The notes beneath the pieces were generated by a model, which saw only the letters and a list, made by a program, of their open reading frames with translations, did no database searches and was not told where the DNA came from. Position numbers and translations under genes: made by a program. Shown here one piece after another: positions 48,477 to 58,537 of a stretch of 64,000 nucleotides of DNA. The stretch comes from an uncultured Magnetospirillum sp. Lineage in GTDB: Bacteria; Pseudomonadota; Alphaproteobacteria; Rhodospirillales; Magnetospirillaceae. Where the stretch lies: contig NZ_CAINTR010000173.1 in the NCBI RefSeq assembly GCF_903853455.1, forward strand, positions 1 to 64,000, in the 5' to 3' direction. The number at the start of each line of letters is the position of its first letter. Position 1 is the stretch's first letter.

Positions 48477-49088
48477 ATGAAAGGCGTGTTCGTCACCGGC
48501 ACCGATACCGGAATCGGCAAGACCCTGGTTTCGGCCTGGCTGGCCCGCAACTGGGGCGCCGACTACTGGAAGCCGATCCAGACCGGCGCGGCGGAGGATT
48601 CCGATTCCGCCACGGTGGAACGGCTGGCCCCCGAGGTGACCATCCATCCGCCGTCGGTGGTGCTGCAAGCGCCGCTGTCACCGTACGACGCCGCCAAGCG
48701 CGAGCGTCTGCGCATCGATCTGTCCGCCCTGCAGCCCCCCGCCACCGCGCGGCCGCTGGTGGTCGAGGGCGCCGGGGGCGTGATGGTTCCCATCAACGAA
48801 CTGGCCCTGATGGTCGATCTGATGGCCCGCCTCCAACTGCCGGTGGTGGTGGTGGCGCGCTCCGGCCTGGGAACCATCAACCACACCCTGATGACCCTGG
48901 AGATGCTGCGCCGCCGCCATGTGCCGGTGCTGGGGGTGGTGATGAACGGCCAACGCAATCCCGGCAACCGCCAGGCCATCGAGCATTTCGGCGGCACCCC
49001 CGTGTTGGCCGAGATCCAGCCGCTGCTGGCGGTGACCGCATCGGTGCTGGCCAGCCTGCCGCCCCCCGCTTTCTCCTGTCCCGGTTGA
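48477..49088 (+). CDS. bioD: dethiobiotin synthetase
   Basis: ATP-dependent ring closure of 7,8-diaminopelargonate to dethiobiotin. The 203-residue protein has the P-loop GTDTGIGKT, WKPIQTG with the catalytic Lys, and VVEGAGGVMVPI. Its ribosome site is provided by the end of an intergenic repeat. Same direction as bioC, 149 bp apart. Confidence 0.94.
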   Translation: MKGVFVTGTDTGIGKTLVSAWLARNWGADYWKPIQTGAAEDSDSATVERLAPEVTIHPPSVVLQAPLSPYDAAKRERLRIDLSALQPPATARPLVVEGAGGVMVPINELALMVDLMARLQLPVVVVARSGLGTINHTLMTLEMLRRRHVPVLGVVMNGQRNPGNRQAIEHFGGTPVLAEIQPLLAVTASVLASLPPPAFSCPG

Positions 49089-49399
49089 CGCGCCCACCGT
49101 ACCGGGTTCCAATGTAACGCGTTTCTCAGCGATGGAGGATTGCATGGCTCTCGCGGCGGAACGGATGAAGGCGATGAAGCTTTATTCCCCTCGCCCGCTT
49201 GCGGGAGAGGGTGCCGAGCGCCAGCGAGGTGGGTGAGGGCGCGCGCGTCTGCGCGCCATCCGACTCATTCGCTACCGCGAGGCCCGCGCATCCGCGCGAG
49301 CCGCCCTCACCCCGCCCCTCTCCCGCAAGCGGGAGAGGGAGAGGGAGAGAAAGGCCATAACCGGAATCGGTGCCGACGAATGATGAAAGCAGTTTCCGC
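49089..49399. repeat. bioD-bioA spacer with large imperfect palindrome of the GGGAGAGGG family
   Basis: A 311-bp spacer in an otherwise tight operon. From about 49186 to 49353 it holds two outer hairpins (CCCGC-ttgc-GGGAG and CTCCCGC-aa-GCGGGAG types), inverted relative to each other, with GTGAGGGCG and CGCCCTCAC blocks inside, making one long imperfect palindrome. Short open frames here are repeat-encoded and not listed as genes. Confidence 0.7.
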
Positions 49400-50728
49400 A
49401 TGACCAAAGCCCCCTCGACCCTGTCCTACGACGAGTTGCGCGCCCTCGACGCCCGCCATGTCTGGCATCCCTTCACCCAGGCCGGCACCGCGCCGCCGGC
49501 CATCCTGGCACTGGGCGCCAAGGGAGCGACCATCTATGCCGCCGACGGCCGCGAATACCTGGACCTGGTGTCGTCGTGGTGGGTCAACCTGCACGGCCAT
49601 GGCAACCCGGCCATCGCCCAGGCCATCGCCGACCAGGCGCTACGGCTGGAGCAGGTGATCTTCGCCGACTTCACCCACGAGCCGGCGGCGCGGCTGGCGG
49701 CGCGGGTGACGCGGCTGCTGCCGGGCGACCTCGACCGGGTATTCTATTCCGACAACGGCTCCACCGCCGTGGAAGTGGCGTTGAAACTGGCCCACCAGTA
49801 CTGGCGCAACCGGGGGCAACAGCGCAGCGTCTATGTCGCCTTCGAGGGCGGCTATCACGGCGACACCGCCGGAGCCATGTCGGCGGGTCATTCCTCGGGC
49901 TATTTCGAGCAGTGGAAGGAAATGCTGTTCCCGGTCCAGACGGTGCCCTTCCCCGCCACCTGGGACGACGACCCGGAGGTGGAGGCCAAGGAGCAGGCGG
50001 CGCTGGACGCGCTGGACCTGATCTTCGCCACCCATCCCGACCACGTGGCGGCGGTGATCGTCGAGCCGCTGATCCAGGGCGCCGCCGGCATGCGCATGTG
50101 CCGGCCACAATTCCTGCGGGCCTTGGAACAGCGAGTCCGCGACGCCGATTCCCTGCTGATCTTCGACGAGGTGATGACCGGGTTCGGCCGCACCGGCGCC
50201 CTGTTCGCCTGCGTCAAGGCGGGGGTGACGCCCGATCTGGTGTGCCTGTCCAAGGGCCTGACCGGCGGCTTCCTGCCCATGTCCCTCACCGTGGCGCGCG
50301 AAGCCATCTTCCAGGAATTCCTCGGCCAGGACCTGACGCGGGCCTTCCTGCACGGCCATTCCTACACCGCCAATCCGCTGGGCTGCGCCGCCGGGCTGGC
50401 CTCGCTCGACCTGTTGCAGGCGTCCGACTGCCAGGAGCGGATCAAGGCCATCGAAGCCATCCACCGCGCGCGGCTCGACGGGTTGAGGACACGGCCGAAC
50501 GTGGCTCGGACCCGGATCTGTGGTACAATCGCAGCCATGGACGTGATTGGGGACGGCGAAGGCTACGCCGCCGGAATCGGGCCTCGGCTGAAGGCGGCGT
50601 TCCTGGAGCGTGGTCTGCTGCTGCGGCCACTGGGCAATGTTTTGTACCTGCTGCCGCCCTACTGTATCGGCGAAGCCGATCTTCACCGGGCCTGGGACGT
50701 GATCGGCGAGGTCCTGGAGACACTGTGA
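49400..50728 (+). CDS. bioA: adenosylmethionine-8-amino-7-oxononanoate aminotransferase
   Basis: PLP aminotransferase making 7,8-diaminopelargonate with SAM as amino donor. The 442-residue protein shows RHVWHPFTQ near the N-terminus, VSSWWVNLHGHGNP, YSDNGSTAVEVALK, the PLP Asp in LIFDEVMTGFGRTG and the Schiff-base Lys in CLSKGLTGG. ATG 49400 is chosen because RHVWHPFTQ follows at the usual distance; an in-frame start 30 bp upstream would lie at the repeat edge. The stop overlaps the next gene's ATG by one base. Confidence 0.94.
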   Translation: MTKAPSTLSYDELRALDARHVWHPFTQAGTAPPAILALGAKGATIYAADGREYLDLVSSWWVNLHGHGNPAIAQAIADQALRLEQVIFADFTHEPAARLAARVTRLLPGDLDRVFYSDNGSTAVEVALKLAHQYWRNRGQQRSVYVAFEGGYHGDTAGAMSAGHSSGYFEQWKEMLFPVQTVPFPATWDDDPEVEAKEQAALDALDLIFATHPDHVAAVIVEPLIQGAAGMRMCRPQFLRALEQRVRDADSLLIFDEVMTGFGRTGALFACVKAGVTPDLVCLSKGLTGGFLPMSLTVAREAIFQEFLGQDLTRAFLHGHSYTANPLGCAAGLASLDLLQASDCQERIKAIEAIHRARLDGLRTRPNVARTRICGTIAAMDVIGDGEGYAAGIGPRLKAAFLERGLLLRPLGNVLYLLPPYCIGEADLHRAWDVIGEVLETL

Positions 50729-51417
50729 TGCTGCGAATCGAGGAAATCGTCGGCAATGTGGACGACGACTTCCGCGACCATCTCCTGGAGATGGGCGACG
50801 AGCGCCTGCGCGCCCTGCTCGACGATTCCCATGCGCTGCGCCATCTGCTGCCGCTGGGAGTGTCCTACCGGGAAGCGGTGACGGCGATCACCGCCATCCT
50901 CGAATACCGCGCCAACCCGCCGGAGGAACCGGCGCCGCCTCCCCCCAAGAAGAAGCGCCCCGCCCGCAAGAAGAAGGTGGCGACCACCGAGCCCGACCCG
51001 GAGCCGGAACCGGAGCCCGTGCCGGTCGAAGCCCCTGATGGCCCCCCCCCATCCTCACCCGCGGGAAGACTCGAGGATTCACACATATCTTCGGATGATA
51101 TCGGCGCGCCGAACCATCCCGCCGTCATGGCCGGGCCCGGTCCCGACCATCCACGCCGCGCCGCCCCCCCCGAATTCGAGGGCCGGATAGGCGTGGATAC
51201 GCGGGACAAGCCCGCGCATGACGATATTAAAGCCATTCAACCGGACGCGATCTGTGCCCCTCCTCTCCCTGAGGGAGAGGGTCGGGGTGAGAGGGATTTG
51301 CCAGCCGAGGAGCATCTCGCCCTGCCGCCGTTGCGTCCGCGCCGCCGCGACCATGTCATCCTGTTGTTGCCGATCCTCTTGGCGGCGGCGCTGGTCATCC
51401 TGCTGCTGCTCCGGTAA
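50728..51417 (+). CDS. hypothetical tail-anchored membrane protein with in-frame repeat insertions
   Basis: A 229-residue protein of unknown function. Residues 1-60 are a charged helical domain (EEIVGNVDDDFRDHLLEMGD). A linker of PPPPKKKRPARKKK and alternating Pro-Glu follows to about 115. Residues about 132-166 are encoded by a palindromic element (51123-51223) and about 176-190 by a hairpin repeat (51255-51298), both without breaking the frame. The C-terminus DHVILLLPILLAAALVILL is a membrane helix with almost nothing after it. Its ATG overlaps the bioA stop and it is 11 bp from the exporter genes. Function not predictable. Confidence 0.75.
   Translation: MLRIEEIVGNVDDDFRDHLLEMGDERLRALLDDSHALRHLLPLGVSYREAVTAITAILEYRANPPEEPAPPPPKKKRPARKKKVATTEPDPEPEPEPVPVEAPDGPPPSSPAGRLEDSHISSDDIGAPNHPAVMAGPGPDHPRRAAPPEFEGRIGVDTRDKPAHDDIKAIQPDAICAPPLPEGEGRGERDLPAEEHLALPPLRPRRRDHVILLLPILLAAALVILLLLR
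51123..51223. repeat. palindromic element inserted in frame in a coding sequence
   Basis: Arms at 51123-51157 and 51190-51223 are imperfect reverse complements, each running between CGTCATG and the CCACGCC end. Read on the minus strand the right arm encodes MRGLVPRIHAYP, a peptide I know as a very common translation of dispersed repeats in alphaproteobacterial genomes. Here the plus-strand reading adds about 34 residues to the surrounding protein. Confidence 0.75.
51255..51298. repeat. GGGAGAGGG-family hairpin repeat inside a coding sequence
   Basis: CTCTCCCTGAGGGAGAG stem followed by GGTCGGGGTGAGAGGG, the same block order as at 11212-11247. It is read in frame as PLPEGEGRGERD within the hypothetical protein gene, 31 bp after the preceding palindromic element. 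Confidence 0.75.
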
Positions 51418-51428
51418 ATTCCCGGACC

Positions 51429-52436
51429 ATGTCCCACCGCCTGCTGTCCCGTCTGCCGCTGCTGTTGATCCTTGTCGCCCTGGCCGCCGGCGGCGGCTGG
51501 CTGTGGCAGCGCAGCCGCGTGATCGAGGTGATGGCGGCGGCGCCGCACCGGGGACCGGCGGTGGAGGCCATCTACGCCACCGGTACGGTGGAGGCCGAGA
51601 AATGGGCCCGCATCGCCTCGGTGGTGCCGGGGCGCATCGCCGAAATCCTGGCCTTCGAGGGCGACACGGTGCGCGCGGGCCAGCCGCTGGCCCGGCTCGA
51701 CGACCGCGAGGCCCATGCCCGGGTCGCGGAGTTGGAGGCCAAGGCGGCCTATTGGCGGGAAGAGATGGCCCGCTCCGACCTGCTGGCGGCCCGCGGCATC
51801 CGGCCGCAGGAAAACGCGCAGAAGGCCCGCAGCGAGTATAACCAGGTGATCGCCGCCATCACCGCCGCCCGCCAGCGCCGCACCGACCTGTTGGTGACCT
51901 CGCCCATGGACGGGGTGGTGCTGCGCCGCGACGGCGAGGTCGGCGAACTGGCCGAATTGAAGGACTCGCTGTTCTGGGTCGGCGCGCCGCGCCCCTTGCG
52001 CATCACCGCCGAGGTGGACGAGGAGGACATCGCCCGCGTCCGAACCGGCCAGAAGGTGCTGATCAAGGCTGACGCCTTCACCGACCGGGTGCTGGAAGCC
52101 CGCGTCGACCGCATCACCCCCAAGGGCGACCCCGTCAACAAGACCTTCCGGGTCCGGGCGCTGCTGCCCGACGACACGCCCTTGATGGTGGGGATGACCA
52201 CCGAGATCAACATCATCACCCAGGAACACCCCGACGCCCTGCTGATCCCCGCCACCGCCGTGGTCGACGGTAAGGTGCTGGTGGTCGAGGACGGCGTCGC
52301 CCGCCCGGCGCCGGTGGTGCTCGGCATTCGCGGCCGAACCGTGGTGGAGGTGCTGGGCGGACTATCGACCGACCGCTCGGTCATAGTATCGCCACCCCCC
52401 GGCCTCAAGGACGGCGACCGCGTGCGGGTGAAGTAG
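51429..52436 (+). CDS. periplasmic adaptor (HlyD/MacA-type) of an ABC exporter
   Basis: Membrane-fusion protein, 335 residues, anchored by one N-terminal helix (about 8-26). The usual order is seen: lipoyl half ATGTVEAEKWARIASVVPGRIAEI, a coiled-coil hairpin (about 98-145), lipoyl return TSPMDGVVLRRDGEVGELAE, and a beta-barrel domain with VDEEDIARVRTGQKV. It begins a three-gene operon with the permease and ATPase at gaps of two bases each, and would connect them across the periplasm. Substrate unknown. Confidence 0.9.
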   Translation: MSHRLLSRLPLLLILVALAAGGGWLWQRSRVIEVMAAAPHRGPAVEAIYATGTVEAEKWARIASVVPGRIAEILAFEGDTVRAGQPLARLDDREAHARVAELEAKAAYWREEMARSDLLAARGIRPQENAQKARSEYNQVIAAITAARQRRTDLLVTSPMDGVVLRRDGEVGELAELKDSLFWVGAPRPLRITAEVDEEDIARVRTGQKVLIKADAFTDRVLEARVDRITPKGDPVNKTFRVRALLPDDTPLMVGMTTEINIITQEHPDALLIPATAVVDGKVLVVEDGVARPAPVVLGIRGRTVVEVLGGLSTDRSVIVSPPPGLKDGDRVRVK

Positions 52437-52438
52437 CC

Positions 52439-53686
52439 ATGGCGCTGCCGCTCGGTCTCCACATCGCGCTTCAGCACCTGCTGCACCGACGCCGCCAGAC
52501 CCTGGTGTCACTGCTGGGCGTGGCGCTGGGGGTGGCGTTCTTCATCGCCATCTCGGCCATGATGCAGGGCTTCCAGCGCGACTTCGTCGCCCGCATCATC
52601 GACGTGCAGCCCCACATCATCATCAAGGACGAGGTCCGCGAGGCGCCCATGCAGCCGGTGGAGCGCGCCTATCCCGGCGGCGCCGTGTCCCTGCGCGGCC
52701 TGAAGCCCATGGAAGAGGTGCGCGGCATTCGCGGCGCCCGCAACATCCTGGCGACGCTGGAAGACCTGCCGGGGGTCCATGTGGCCCCGGCGCTGTCGGG
52801 CAACCTGCTGCTGCGCTTCGGCGGCAAGGACCTGTCGGTCAACGTCACCGGCATCGACCCCGCCCGCGAGCGCAAGGTGACCCACATCGAGAAGGACCTG
52901 CTGTCGGGCTCGCTCGACGCGCTCTATACCACCTCCAACGCCATCATCCTGGGCGAGGGCGTCGCCAAGAAGGGCGGCATCCGTTCGGGCGACCTGATCT
53001 CGGCGGTGTCGCCGGTGGGCGTGGTGCTGAAGATGAAGGTGGTGGGAATCTTCAGCAGCGGCATCACCCTGATGGACAATTTCGACACCTATGTCCTGCT
53101 GAAGAAGGCCCAGGTGCTGCAAAACCGCACCAATGTGGTCAACCGGGTCAACCTGCGCCTGGACGACGTGGAGTTGGCGGCGCCGCTGGCCGCCCAGGTC
53201 GAGCGGCAGTTCGGCTATCGCTCGGAGCCATGGCAGGAACAGTCGCGCAACGTTCTCGGCATCTTCGTCATCCAGAACGCCATCATGTATTCGACGGTCG
53301 GCGCCATCCTGATCGTCGCCTGCTTCGGCATCTTCAACGTCATTTCCACCGTGGTGTTCGAAAAGACCAAGGATATCGGCATCCTCAAATCCATCGGCTT
53401 CCGCGACCGCGACATCCGCCGCATCTTCGTGACGGAAGGGCTGATCGTCGGCGTGATCGGCACCGTGATCGGCTGGGGCCTGGGCTGGGGCCTGATCGAG
53501 TTCATGGCCTCGCTGCACTTCGAGATGGAGGGCTTCGTCCGCGCCCAGGGCTTCATCCTCTACCGCACGCCGGTTCACTACATGGTCAGCGCCGCCATGG
53601 CCATCGCCTCGGCCACCCTGGCGGCCTGGGTGCCGGCGCGGCGCGCGTCCCGCCTCAATCCGGTCGACATCGTGCGGGGAAGCTGA
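52439..53686 (+). CDS. ABC transporter permease, MacB/FtsX type
   Basis: A 415-residue permease with four membrane helices: about 22-42, then a large periplasmic domain (about 43-280), and 285-310, 335-360 and 380-400. The helical part carries VVFEKTKDIGILKSIGFRDRDIRRIF, the cytoplasmic coupling helix of the family, and ends RRASRLNPVDIVRG. LolC/E-like lipoprotein sorting permeases are a related alternative, but the adaptor gene argues for an efflux or secretion role. Confidence 0.9.
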   Translation: MALPLGLHIALQHLLHRRRQTLVSLLGVALGVAFFIAISAMMQGFQRDFVARIIDVQPHIIIKDEVREAPMQPVERAYPGGAVSLRGLKPMEEVRGIRGARNILATLEDLPGVHVAPALSGNLLLRFGGKDLSVNVTGIDPARERKVTHIEKDLLSGSLDALYTTSNAIILGEGVAKKGGIRSGDLISAVSPVGVVLKMKVVGIFSSGITLMDNFDTYVLLKKAQVLQNRTNVVNRVNLRLDDVELAAPLAAQVERQFGYRSEPWQEQSRNVLGIFVIQNAIMYSTVGAILIVACFGIFNVISTVVFEKTKDIGILKSIGFRDRDIRRIFVTEGLIVGVIGTVIGWGLGWGLIEFMASLHFEMEGFVRAQGFILYRTPVHYMVSAAMAIASATLAAWVPARRASRLNPVDIVRGS

Positions 53687-53688
53687 GC

Positions 53689-54360
<672 letters not shown>

Positions 54361-54413
54361 GGGGGGCCTCGGCCCAGCGCTTAACGTTGCATCGACGAGC
54401 CGCAGGCTCGGAG

Positions 54414-54490
54414 TTGCGGCCAAAGGCCGGCGCCGCTCGTGCGGCGAAAGCCAAGGCGAACGGAGTTCGCCGCCCGGCGATTGAGGGGCA
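54414..54490 (+). repeat. copy B of the multi-hairpin repeat
   Basis: GGCCGGCGCCGCTCGTGCGG, AAAGCCAAGG, a GCG-AACGGAGTT-CGC stem and GCCCGGCGATTGAGGGGC, preceded by a CGAGCC-gca-GGCTCG hairpin at 54396. It fills the convergent space between the ABC ATPase and the DUF294 gene and may serve as terminator for both. Confidence 0.7.
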
Positions 54491-54502
54491 ACCGAAAGCC
54501 TC

Positions 54503-55942
54503 CTACCCCCCGACGCCGCAGACGAATTTCAGCGTCTTCAGGCGCTTGAAGGCCCAGCGCAGGCGGGTGCGGGTACGCTTGTCGTAGCGCTTGGGATCGA
54601 TGCGGGCCGAGGGCGGAATGTCCATGGCGAGGTCGGCCAGCTGCTGTTCCAGCATGACCCGCAGCACCACTTCGCGCACCTCGATGAAATCGCGCAGGTC
54701 ATCCTCGTGCAACGCGCCGGATTCCTGTAGGGCGGCAAAGCGCTCGTCGGTGCTGGTTGCCGGGACACGGGCGCGGATGGCGCGCAGACGCGCCGCGCTC
54801 ACCAGCGGCAGCAGACCGAATTTCTTGGCGTTCAGGCGGCCGTGCTTGGTGACGAAATTGCCGAACAGGCCGAGCGAGCCGTCCATGCCGGCGACGTTCT
54901 GGGCCAGATAGCGCATGAAGAAGGCCGATTGCGACGCCTTGTCCATGGCCATGGTCCGCAACTCCTCGGCCAGGGCGCGGTCGCCCCACACCGGCTGGAA
55001 GTCGAAGAAGATGTCGCAGTACATCACGGTCTGGTTCTCGACCGAATAGACCCACCGATGCACCTCGTCGCGCCACTCGTCCAGGCTCTTGCGCCATTTG
55101 GGCTCGCGCGCCATCACGCCCCCCAGGCAGAACGGAATGCCGGCCGCCTGGAGAATGTCGTTGAGACGCTTGCCCAATTCGGCGAACCACACGTCGTCGG
55201 CGGGCTTGCCGTCATGGACGATGGCGTTGTCCTGGTCGAAGGCCAGCAGGCTTTCGCCGCGACCGCCGGAACCAAGGATCAGCACGGCATAGCGGGCGGG
55301 AGCGCCGCCCCAACCGTCGTCCAGCAGCGACAGTTCCGCCAGTTCGGCGGCCCGCGCCGTCATGTCGCGCAGCACCAGCGAAATCACCGAAGCGATGTTG
55401 CGGGCGGTGACGCCTTCGTCCAGCAAGCCGCGCGCCAGCGTGGGCAGCTTGTCCAGGATTCCGTGCATGTCGTGGCCGTCGCGGGCATTCTCGACCGAAT
55501 CGCCCAGCACCAGCGCCTCGGTGGCGCGGACCTTCAGCAGCGCCCGGCCGGTGATCATGCCCAGCGGCCGCTTGTCGTCATCGACCACCACCAGATGACG
55601 CAGGCCCATGCGGGTCATGCGGGCCAGCGCCACATAGACGAAGGCGTCGGCCGGAACGGTGGCCACCGGCTTGGTCATGGCCTCGGCCAGCGTCACCTCG
55701 AGCCCGGACGGCCCGTCATTGGACAGAACACGCAGCAGATCCCGCTCGGTGAAGATGCCGGCGGTCCGGCCGCCGTCGTCGATGCCGACGATGGAAGAAA
55801 CGCGGGCCTCGTACATCTTGCGCACCGCCTCGGCAAGCGTAAGCGTGTCCGGCGCGGTCAAGACAGGAGTGCTCATCACCTCGCGAAGGCGATGGCGATA
55901 AGGAAAGCTGTCAATCTTAGCAAGTGCGGCAATGTCGTTCAT
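54503..55942 (-). CDS. CBS-domain / DUF294 putative nucleotidyltransferase
   Basis: A 479-residue soluble protein. Two CBS domains (about 18-75 and 85-142) are followed by a DUF294 nucleotidyltransferase-like domain (about 150-290; LGSGGRGESLLAFDQDNAIV, the GSxxR...DxD pattern of the GlnD-type fold) and a helical C-terminal domain. In GlnD-like enzymes the motif transfers nucleotides to proteins; the target here is unknown. It is divergent from yjcH-actP, a pairing seen in many proteobacteria, where regulation of acetate transport has been proposed. Confidence 0.88.
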   Translation of the reverse strand: MNDIAALAKIDSFPYRHRLREVMSTPVLTAPDTLTLAEAVRKMYEARVSSIVGIDDGGRTAGIFTERDLLRVLSNDGPSGLEVTLAEAMTKPVATVPADAFVYVALARMTRMGLRHLVVVDDDKRPLGMITGRALLKVRATEALVLGDSVENARDGHDMHGILDKLPTLARGLLDEGVTARNIASVISLVLRDMTARAAELAELSLLDDGWGGAPARYAVLILGSGGRGESLLAFDQDNAIVHDGKPADDVWFAELGKRLNDILQAAGIPFCLGGVMAREPKWRKSLDEWRDEVHRWVYSVENQTVMYCDIFFDFQPVWGDRALAEELRTMAMDKASQSAFFMRYLAQNVAGMDGSLGLFGNFVTKHGRLNAKKFGLLPLVSAARLRAIRARVPATSTDERFAALQESGALHEDDLRDFIEVREVVLRVMLEQQLADLAMDIPPSARIDPKRYDKRTRTRLRWAFKRLKTLKFVCGVGG

Positions 55943-56442
55943 GGCGCGATCACGATAGTGGCCAATTGGAATTTTTCAACGGATTTCTGTCGGATAATGA
56001 ATGTTTGCGAGTACGACGCCATATGCCGCGAAATGCTCTACGAGAACACCATAGGGTGTTTACTGGATACCAGCCACTCAGTGACGAATGCATCCAGCGA
56101 TAAGCACAAGTGTCACTTTCGGGGGACTAAGCAAAAACTATGACAAGCACGGGCCTTGTCTTTAGTAAATCGACATCACCTCAAAGGTGAATACCTACTT
56201 TCTCATTAGAATAACCTGTTCATTAAATGGGATGCATTCGTACGGAGTTGACGCCAAAGAGCACGGATGTTAATGAGAGACATAGCCTCAGGCAAGCTGT
56301 GGGCGTATGTCGGGCACGCATAGGTGCTCCCACGCGCTCGCACGCTCTGGAACATTCAAACCGGCACCAAGACCGGAAATGGAAAACATCATTCGTCAGC
56401 CCCCTAGCGGGGTGCGCGGCGGTGACAAAGTGGAGGGTCAAA
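55943..56442. promoter_or_regulatory. 500-bp divergent regulatory region upstream of yjcH-actP
   Basis: Clearly AT-richer than its neighbours with no gene-like composition. It contains the promoter of the DUF294 gene (minus) and that of yjcH-actP (plus). A stretch at 56156-56230 (CTTTAGTAAATCG to TTCATTAAATGG) is a likely plus-strand promoter zone. The long leader (up to 200 bases) before the yjcH start may be untranslated. No known riboswitch was recognised. Confidence 0.45.
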
Positions 56443-56775
56443 GTGAAATCACCTGCACAAACAGCTCAGCATCTTGCGAGCGTGGACCACATTCGGAACA
56501 ATCCGAAGTTCGCCGAACTCGTCCGCAAGCGGACGACGTTCGCCTGGACGCTGTCCATCATCATCCTGGTCATCTATTATGGCTTCATTGCCGTCATCGC
56601 CTTCGACAAGGCATGGCTGGGCACTCCGTTGGGTGCCGGCATTGTCACCACCATCGGCTTCCCGATCGGCGTGGGCGTGATCCTCGCCGCCATCATCCTG
56701 ACCGGCGTCTACGTCTATCGCGCCAATGGCGAGTTCGACGAGATCAATCGCCAGATCATCGAGGAATCCCGCTGA
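56443..56775 (+). CDS. yjcH: DUF485 membrane protein YjcH
   Basis: A 110-residue inner-membrane protein with two helices (about 37-60 and 70-95) and the DUF485 features [17 protein letters not shown] and ANGEFDEI. It accompanies ActP-type solute:sodium symporters in most proteobacteria; its role is unproven. The GTG start at 56443 is set by GGAGGG five bases earlier. Longer reading into the upstream region is not supported. Stop and actP ATG overlap by one base. Confidence 0.9.
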   Translation: MKSPAQTAQHLASVDHIRNNPKFAELVRKRTTFAWTLSIIILVIYYGFIAVIAFDKAWLGTPLGAGIVTTIGFPIGVGVILAAIILTGVYVYRANGEFDEINRQIIEESR

Positions 56776-58460
56776 TGAAGACGATCAAGACCGCATTCGC
56801 GTCCATGCTCGCCACCGGCGGCGTGGCGCTCATGAGCACCGCCGCCCTGGCGGCCGGTGCCGATCTCGGCGGCGCCGAGAAGCAGCCCACCAACTGGCAT
56901 GCCATCGTCATGTTCGTCATCTTCGTGGGCATGACGCTCGGCATCACCTATTGGGCGGCCAAGCGCACCAAGACGGCGGCCGACTTCTATGCCGCCGGCG
57001 GCGGCATCACCGGCTTCCAGAACGGTCTGGCCATCGCCGGCGACTACATGTCGGCGGCGTCGTTCCTGGGTATTTCCGCCCTGGTCTACGGGTCCGGCTA
57101 TGACGGCCTGATCTTCTCGGTGGGTTGGCTGGTCGGCTGGCCGATCATCCTGTTCCTGATCGCCGAGCGTCTGCGCAACCTGGGCAAGTACACCTTCGCC
57201 GACGTGGCCAGCTATCGCCTCGCCCGCATGCCGGTCCGCACCTTCGCGGCCACCGGTTCGCTGATCGTGGTGATCTTCTACCTGATCGGCCAGATGGTCG
57301 GCGCGGGTCAGTTGATCAAGCTGCTGTTCGGCATGGACTACATCTACGCGGTCATGATCGTCGGCGCGCTGATGATGGTCTACGTCACCTTCGGCGGCAT
57401 GGTCGCCACCACCTGGGTGCAGATCATCAAGGCCGGTCTGCTGCTGTGCGGCGCGACCTTCATCGCCTTCGGCGTCATGAGCAAGTTCGGCTTCTCGTTC
57501 GAGGCGCTGTTCGTCAAGGCGGTCGAGGTTCATCCCAAGCACGGCGCCATCATGGCTCCAGGCGCCCTGGTCAGCAATCCGGTCGACGCCATTTCGCTGG
57601 GCATGGCCCTGATGTTCGGCACCGCCGGCCTGCCGCATATCCTGATGCGCTTCTTCACCGTTCCCGATGCCAAGGAAGCCCGCAAGTCGGTGTTCTACGC
57701 TACCGGCTTCATCGGCTACTTCTACATCCTGACCTTCATCATCGGCTTTGGCGCCATCACCCTAGTGGCCACCAATCCGGAGTACATCGACGCGGTCAAG
57801 GGCGGCATGAACCTGAAGGGCGGCAACAACATGGCCGCGGTGTGGCTGGCCCACGCCATCGGCGGCGACATGTTCCTCGGCTTCATCTCGGCCGTGGCCT
57901 TCGCCACCATCCTGGCGGTGGTGTCGGGTCTGACCCTGGCGGGCGCGTCGGCGATTTCGCACGACCTCTATGCCAGCGTCATCATGCATGGTCAGGCCAC
58001 CGAAGGTAAGGAAGTGACCGTTTCGAAGATCGCCTCCATCTGCCTCGGCGTCATCGCCGTGCTGCTGGGTCTGATCTTCGAGAAGCAGAACGTGGCGTTC
58101 ATCGTGGCGCTCACCTTCTCGGTCGCGGCTTCGGCCAACTTCCCCGTGCTGGTGCTGTCCATGTTCTGGGGCGGCTTGACCACCCGTGGCGCCGTCATCG
58201 GCGGCTCCATCGGCCTGCTCATGTCGGTCATCATGGTGGTGCTCAGCAAGGCGGTTTGGGTGCAGAGCTTCGGTTTCCAGGCCGAAATCTTCCCCTATGC
58301 CTATCCGGCCCTGTTCTCGGTGCCGGCCGCGTTCTTCTTCTCGTGGCTGTTCTCGATCCTCGACAACAGCCCGCGTGCCGCTCAGGAGCGTGCCGCGTTC
58401 GAGGCTCAGGCGATCCGGTCCGAGACCGGCCTGGGTGCCGAAGGCGCTGCCGCTCACTAA
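56775..58460 (+). CDS. actP: acetate/cation symporter ActP
   Basis: Sodium:solute symporter for acetate and short monocarboxylates, 561 residues. A cleavable-looking signal ([16 protein letters not shown]) precedes 13 or so membrane helices, as in E. coli ActP. Family motifs include [28 protein letters not shown] and [24 protein letters not shown]. It follows yjcH directly and ends at a strong terminator. Confidence 0.93.
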   Translation: MKTIKTAFASMLATGGVALMSTAALAAGADLGGAEKQPTNWHAIVMFVIFVGMTLGITYWAAKRTKTAADFYAAGGGITGFQNGLAIAGDYMSAASFLGISALVYGSGYDGLIFSVGWLVGWPIILFLIAERLRNLGKYTFADVASYRLARMPVRTFAATGSLIVVIFYLIGQMVGAGQLIKLLFGMDYIYAVMIVGALMMVYVTFGGMVATTWVQIIKAGLLLCGATFIAFGVMSKFGFSFEALFVKAVEVHPKHGAIMAPGALVSNPVDAISLGMALMFGTAGLPHILMRFFTVPDAKEARKSVFYATGFIGYFYILTFIIGFGAITLVATNPEYIDAVKGGMNLKGGNNMAAVWLAHAIGGDMFLGFISAVAFATILAVVSGLTLAGASAISHDLYASVIMHGQATEGKEVTVSKIASICLGVIAVLLGLIFEKQNVAFIVALTFSVAASANFPVLVLSMFWGGLTTRGAVIGGSIGLLMSVIMVVLSKAVWVQSFGFQAEIFPYAYPALFSVPAAFFFSWLFSILDNSPRAAQERAAFEAQAIRSETGLGAEGAAAH

Positions 58461-58489
58461 GGAACGGTTCAAAAATCAGGGTAAAAACT

Positions 58490-58522
58490 GGGCCGCCGGG
58501 AAACCGGCGGCCCTTTTCTTTT
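58490..58522 (+). terminator. intrinsic terminator of yjcH-actP
   Basis: A perfect 10-bp GC stem (58490-58499 with 58504-58513) with a GAAA tetraloop, followed by TTTTCTTTT. It ends 15 bp before the stop of the convergent uppP gene. The best intrinsic terminator in the window. Confidence 0.92.
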
Positions 58523-58537
58523 GGCTGCCCCCCAACC

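Noticed and set aside
49140..49403. Possible small gene in the bioD-bioA spacer
   Set aside because: The translation (PSPACGRG, PLPQAGEGEGEK) is the typical product of the hairpin repeat rather than of a gene, and no ribosome site supports it.
54387..54587. Possible small gene downstream of the ABC ATPase
   Set aside because: The predicted peptide (RPKAGAARAAKAKANG) is encoded entirely by repeat copy B, and similar peptides would arise from copy D.
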